NCBI GenBank assembly: GCA_003154555.1
Contig: PMDT01000388.1
Location: 1,114-9,091 of the forward strand
Length of the DNA stretch: 7,978 bases
Direction of reading: 5' to 3'
Source of the DNA: Spirochaetaceae bacterium
Lineage (GTDB): Bacteria > Spirochaetota > Spirochaetia > SZUA-6 > Fen-1364
The position numbers were made by a program, and so were the translations under genes. This document shows, piece by piece, positions 5,580 through 7,978 of the stretch (its first letter is position 1; every line of letters starts with the position of its first letter). The notes beneath the pieces were generated by a model. It saw nothing but the letters and a program-made list of their open reading frames with translations. It was not told the origin of the DNA and did not search any database.

Positions 5580-7342
5580 AAGCAGTGGATCGCGCCGCAA
5601 TGGCGGAGAACACCTCCCGCGGGCTCATCATCCTCGTGCTGCTCTTCATCATCCTGATCGGCATCATCATCGCCTTCTCCCGGACCTTCATTACGACGAT
5701 CACCGGCGCCGACCCGGCCGCGGCGACGATCGCCCTCCTTGCTGCGCTGGCCCTGCCTCTCGTCCTGCTGGGCATCACGATTTTCCAGGTGGCGCGTCTC
5801 TTGCGGCAGCGCGCCCTGCGTCTCCCCGGTGCGGGCCTGCGCCTGCGTCTTCTTCTTTTTTTTACGCTTATCAGTGTTCTCTCCGCCGGGCCGCAGGCGA
5901 TCCTGGGCATCTTCTTCGTCAATTCCGCCATGGGCACGTGGTTCAGCTCCTCCATTGGCGATGCGCTGCGTGGCGCGCTCAATCTCTCCATCGATTACCA
6001 GAGGGGCATCCAGGATGAGCTTGCCTCTTTCATGACGAGCCCGCTTACACCCCCGCTCGTCCAGGATTTCACCGCGTCTCCCGATCGCGAGTGGCCGGCG
6101 ATACGGGCGCTCAACCCGACCATCGCGGCGCTCCAGGTCTTCTCGGTCGACGGCAAGGCGAGCTCGTTTGCCGGCGACACGCGGGCGCGGCTTTCGAGCG
6201 CCCTTGATGCCAGCGGCCGCGACGACCGCCAGGGGGTGACCATTCTCCGTCGCGGCCAGTCGCTCCTCGTCGGGGGGAAGCGGGTGACCGTCGTGGCAAG
6301 CTCCCTGCTCACCGCCGACCTGCGCGCGAACGTGCGGAAGCTCACGCAGAGCCTCACGATCTTCACGGCGCTCGACCGGTATGGAAGATTGTTCCGCATC
6401 GCGCTGGTGGGATTCTTCTTCCTTTTCTCCCTGCCGATCTTTTTCATCACGATACTCGTGAGCCTCCTGCTCACGGAGCGCATCATCAGTCCCATCGCGC
6501 ACCTGGAGGATGCGACGCGTCGCGTTGCGGAGGGCGATTTCAGCTTCCGCATCCTCACGCGGCCCCGCGACGAGCTCTCCGCGCTGGTCGACTCGTTCAA
6601 CGGCATGATCTCGGAGCTGGAGCGATCGCGGCGGAAGCTGCTCCAGGCGGAGCGGATCACCGCCTGGCAGGGAATCGCCCAGCGTCTTGCCCATGAGATC
6701 AGGAACCCGCTCACGCCGATCAAGCTGTCCGCGCAGCGCATGCTGAAGAAGCACGACGAGGGGGCGCCCGATTTCGAGAAAGTCCTTCACCCCGCGGTCT
6801 CCTCCATTATCACGGAAGTGGACAACCTGGAGCGCATGCTGCGGGAGTTCGGCGAGTTCGCAAAGCTGCCCATGCCGCAGATAGAGCCGGCGAAACTCTC
6901 CGAGATGCTCGCGGAGGTTGCCTCGGTCTATCGCAACCTCTCCGCCACCGTGCGCATCGACCTGGGCGAGATCGACCCGTCGGTGGTGGTCGCCGTGGAC
7001 CGCGCGCAGATGAAACGGGTCTTTGCCAACCTGTTCACGAACGCCATCCAGGCGATGCCGGACGGCGGGCTCCTGTCGGTGCGGGCAGACCGGGTGAAGA
7101 AAGCGCACGTCTCCTACTGGCGCATCGCGGTAAGCGACACGGGAAAAGGAATCCCTGAGAAGGACATGGACAGCATTTTCGACCCGTACTTCACCACCCG
7201 CAAGGACGGCACGGGCCTGGGCCTTGCCATCGTGCAGCGCATCGTATTCGATCACAAGGGCAATGTCTGGGCGGAGAGCGACGGCAGCACGGGCACGACA
7301 TTCTTCATCGATCTGCCGGACGCCGGCGGCGGGGGGACATAA
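5576..7342 (+). CDS. ntrY: NtrY-like membrane sensor histidine kinase
   Basis: ATG 5576 overlaps the previous stop as ATGA, with AAGGA six bases upstream; it gives 588 residues. Four membrane helices are visible (about 17-34, 51-72, 91-115, 275-297). The loop after helix 2 is Arg-rich, so both ends are cytoplasmic and residues about 116-274 form a large extracytoplasmic sensor region. A HAMP domain follows (about 300-350, Pro306), then the dimerisation domain with His373 in AHEIRNPLTPIKLSAQRM, typical of NtrY. The ATPase domain has the N-box ANLFTNAIQAM (Asn485, Asn489), DTGKGIP (521-527), FDPYFTTRKDGTGLGLAIV (Gly545-Gly549 area) and a final GTTFFIDLP. Most NtrY proteins have a PAS domain between HAMP and the phosphorylated His; there is no room for it here. 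The probable partner is the next gene. The signal sensed is unknown. Confidence 0.93.
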   Translation: MKAVDRAAMAENTSRGLIILVLLFIILIGIIIAFSRTFITTITGADPAAATIALLAALALPLVLLGITIFQVARLLRQRALRLPGAGLRLRLLLFFTLISVLSAGPQAILGIFFVNSAMGTWFSSSIGDALRGALNLSIDYQRGIQDELASFMTSPLTPPLVQDFTASPDREWPAIRALNPTIAALQVFSVDGKASSFAGDTRARLSSALDASGRDDRQGVTILRRGQSLLVGGKRVTVVASSLLTADLRANVRKLTQSLTIFTALDRYGRLFRIALVGFFFLFSLPIFFITILVSLLLTERIISPIAHLEDATRRVAEGDFSFRILTRPRDELSALVDSFNGMISELERSRRKLLQAERITAWQGIAQRLAHEIRNPLTPIKLSAQRMLKKHDEGAPDFEKVLHPAVSSIITEVDNLERMLREFGEFAKLPMPQIEPAKLSEMLAEVASVYRNLSATVRIDLGEIDPSVVVAVDRAQMKRVFANLFTNAIQAMPDGGLLSVRADRVKKAHVSYWRIAVSDTGKGIPEKDMDSIFDPYFTTRKDGTGLGLAIVQRIVFDHKGNVWAESDGSTGTTFFIDLPDAGGGGT

Positions 7343-7345
7343 GAG

Positions 7346-7978
7346 GTGAGCACGATCCTCATCATCGACGACGAGCCGGGCATCCGCACGGTGCTGCGCG
7401 ACGTCCTGGAGGACGACGGCTACACGGTGCTCACCGCGGAGGATGGCATCCAGGGACTGGCGGAGCTCGCAGCAAGCTCCGTGGACCTCGTTTTCCTCGA
7501 CGTGTGGCTGCCCAACATGGGCGGCATCGACGTGCTGAAGGGAATCCACGAGCAGTTTCCCGACGTCGAGGTGATCATGATCTCGGGTCACGCCAACATT
7601 TCCCTTGCCGTGCAGGCGACGAAGATGGGTGCATTCGACTTCCTTGAAAAGCCGCTGTCGCTGGACCGTACCATGACGGTCGTACGCAACGCCATCGCGC
7701 TGGAGGCGTTGCGACGGGAGAACCGCAGCCTGCGCAACAGCATCTTCATCGACGACCGCATGGTGGGAGACAGCAAGGGGATGCGCGCGGTACGTGCGCT
7801 GGTCGAACAGGCGGCGCAAAGCGATTCACGAATCCTCATCCTCGGGGAGAACGGCACGGGCAAGGAGCTCGTGGCGCGCGAAGTGCACGCGCGGAGCACG
7901 CGCTCCGCGGGGCCGTTCGTGGAGGTGAACTGCGCCGCGATACCCGAGAACCTCATCGAGAGCGAGCTCTTCGGGCAC
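7346..7978 (+). CDS. ntrX: NtrX-like sigma-54-dependent response regulator, 5' part only
   Basis: GTG 7346 lies 3 bp after ntrY and the frame stays open to the window end (211 residues seen). The receiver domain has Asp8/Asp9, phospho-acceptor Asp52 in LVFLDVWLP, Ser80 in MISGHANIS and Lys102 in FLEKPLS. The segment EKPLSLDRTMTVVRNAI with ALRRENRSLR after it is typical of NtrX rather than NtrC. A linker leads to the AAA+ domain, with Walker A GENGTGKE (167-174) and FVEVNCAAIPENLIESELFGH, where the window stops just before the expected GAFTGA loop that contacts sigma-54. It should be phosphorylated by the upstream kinase and activate sigma-54 promoters. The C-terminal DNA-binding domain is not visible. 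The Shine-Dalgarno is poor, so coupling to ntrY is likely. Confidence 0.94.
   Translation, partial: MSTILIIDDEPGIRTVLRDVLEDDGYTVLTAEDGIQGLAELAASSVDLVFLDVWLPNMGGIDVLKGIHEQFPDVEVIMISGHANISLAVQATKMGAFDFLEKPLSLDRTMTVVRNAIALEALRRENRSLRNSIFIDDRMVGDSKGMRAVRALVEQAAQSDSRILILGENGTGKELVAREVHARSTRSAGPFVEVNCAAIPENLIESELFGH

Noticed and set aside
5234..7819. An 861-codon open frame on the minus strand antisense to ntrY
   Set aside because: It lies opposite clear ntrY and ntrX coding sequence, is rich in Arg, His, Asp and Gln with no recognisable domain, and is the expected shadow of G+C-rich codon use.

Overview
This window is a densely packed, G+C-rich (by eye) bacterial chromosomal segment in which every convincing gene lies on the + strand. 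It runs: 3' end of an lptC-like gene, lptA-like gene, lptB, a 173-bp gap carrying repeats, rpoN (sigma-54), hpf, hprK, ptsH (HPr), a DUF4390-like exported protein, an ntrY-like sensor kinase, and the 5' part of an ntrX-like sigma-54 activator cut by the window end. Genes mostly overlap by 4-14 bp or are separated by 3-6 bp, so the window looks like one or two long operons with translational coupling. No tRNA, rRNA, CRISPR array, insertion sequence or phage gene was seen.

The organism is a diderm, because there are LptA/B/C parts. It carries a full-length HPr kinase/phosphorylase next to an HPr that keeps both His15 and Ser46. That pair, together with Lpt genes, sigma-54 and an HPr reading close to what I remember of treponemal HPr, points to a Spirochaetota lineage with high G+C. 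This is an inference from memory of protein families, not a search. The order lptA-lptB-rpoN-hpf-hprK and the order DUF4390-ntrY-ntrX also resemble betaproteobacterial clusters, so a proteobacterial or unclassified diderm remains possible.

First block (1-1871): envelope biogenesis. LptC and LptA would form the periplasmic bridge and LptB the cytoplasmic ATPase of the lipopolysaccharide/glycolipid transporter. LptA has an unusual Pro/Gly/Ser/Thr-rich tail. LptB starts at a TTG codon inside the end of lptA. The gap 1872-2044 holds a 23-bp tandem unit interrupted by a 41-bp imperfect palindrome, the least explained DNA in the window.

Second block (2045-5035): global regulation. Sigma-54, a short hibernation-promoting factor, HprK and HPr are tightly linked. 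In many proteobacteria the position after rpoN-hpf holds the nitrogen PTS (ptsN, and hprK in betaproteobacteria); here hprK and HPr occupy it without ptsN.

Third block (4974-7978): a DUF4390-like exported protein, then a four-helix membrane histidine kinase of NtrY type lacking a visible PAS domain, then its probable partner NtrX with receiver and AAA+ domains. Since NtrX-type proteins activate sigma-54 polymerase, the segment encodes both the sigma factor and one of its activator systems. Most of the window is conserved core regulation. The parts most worth checking are the intergenic palindromic element, the start of the DUF4390-like gene, and the LptA tail.
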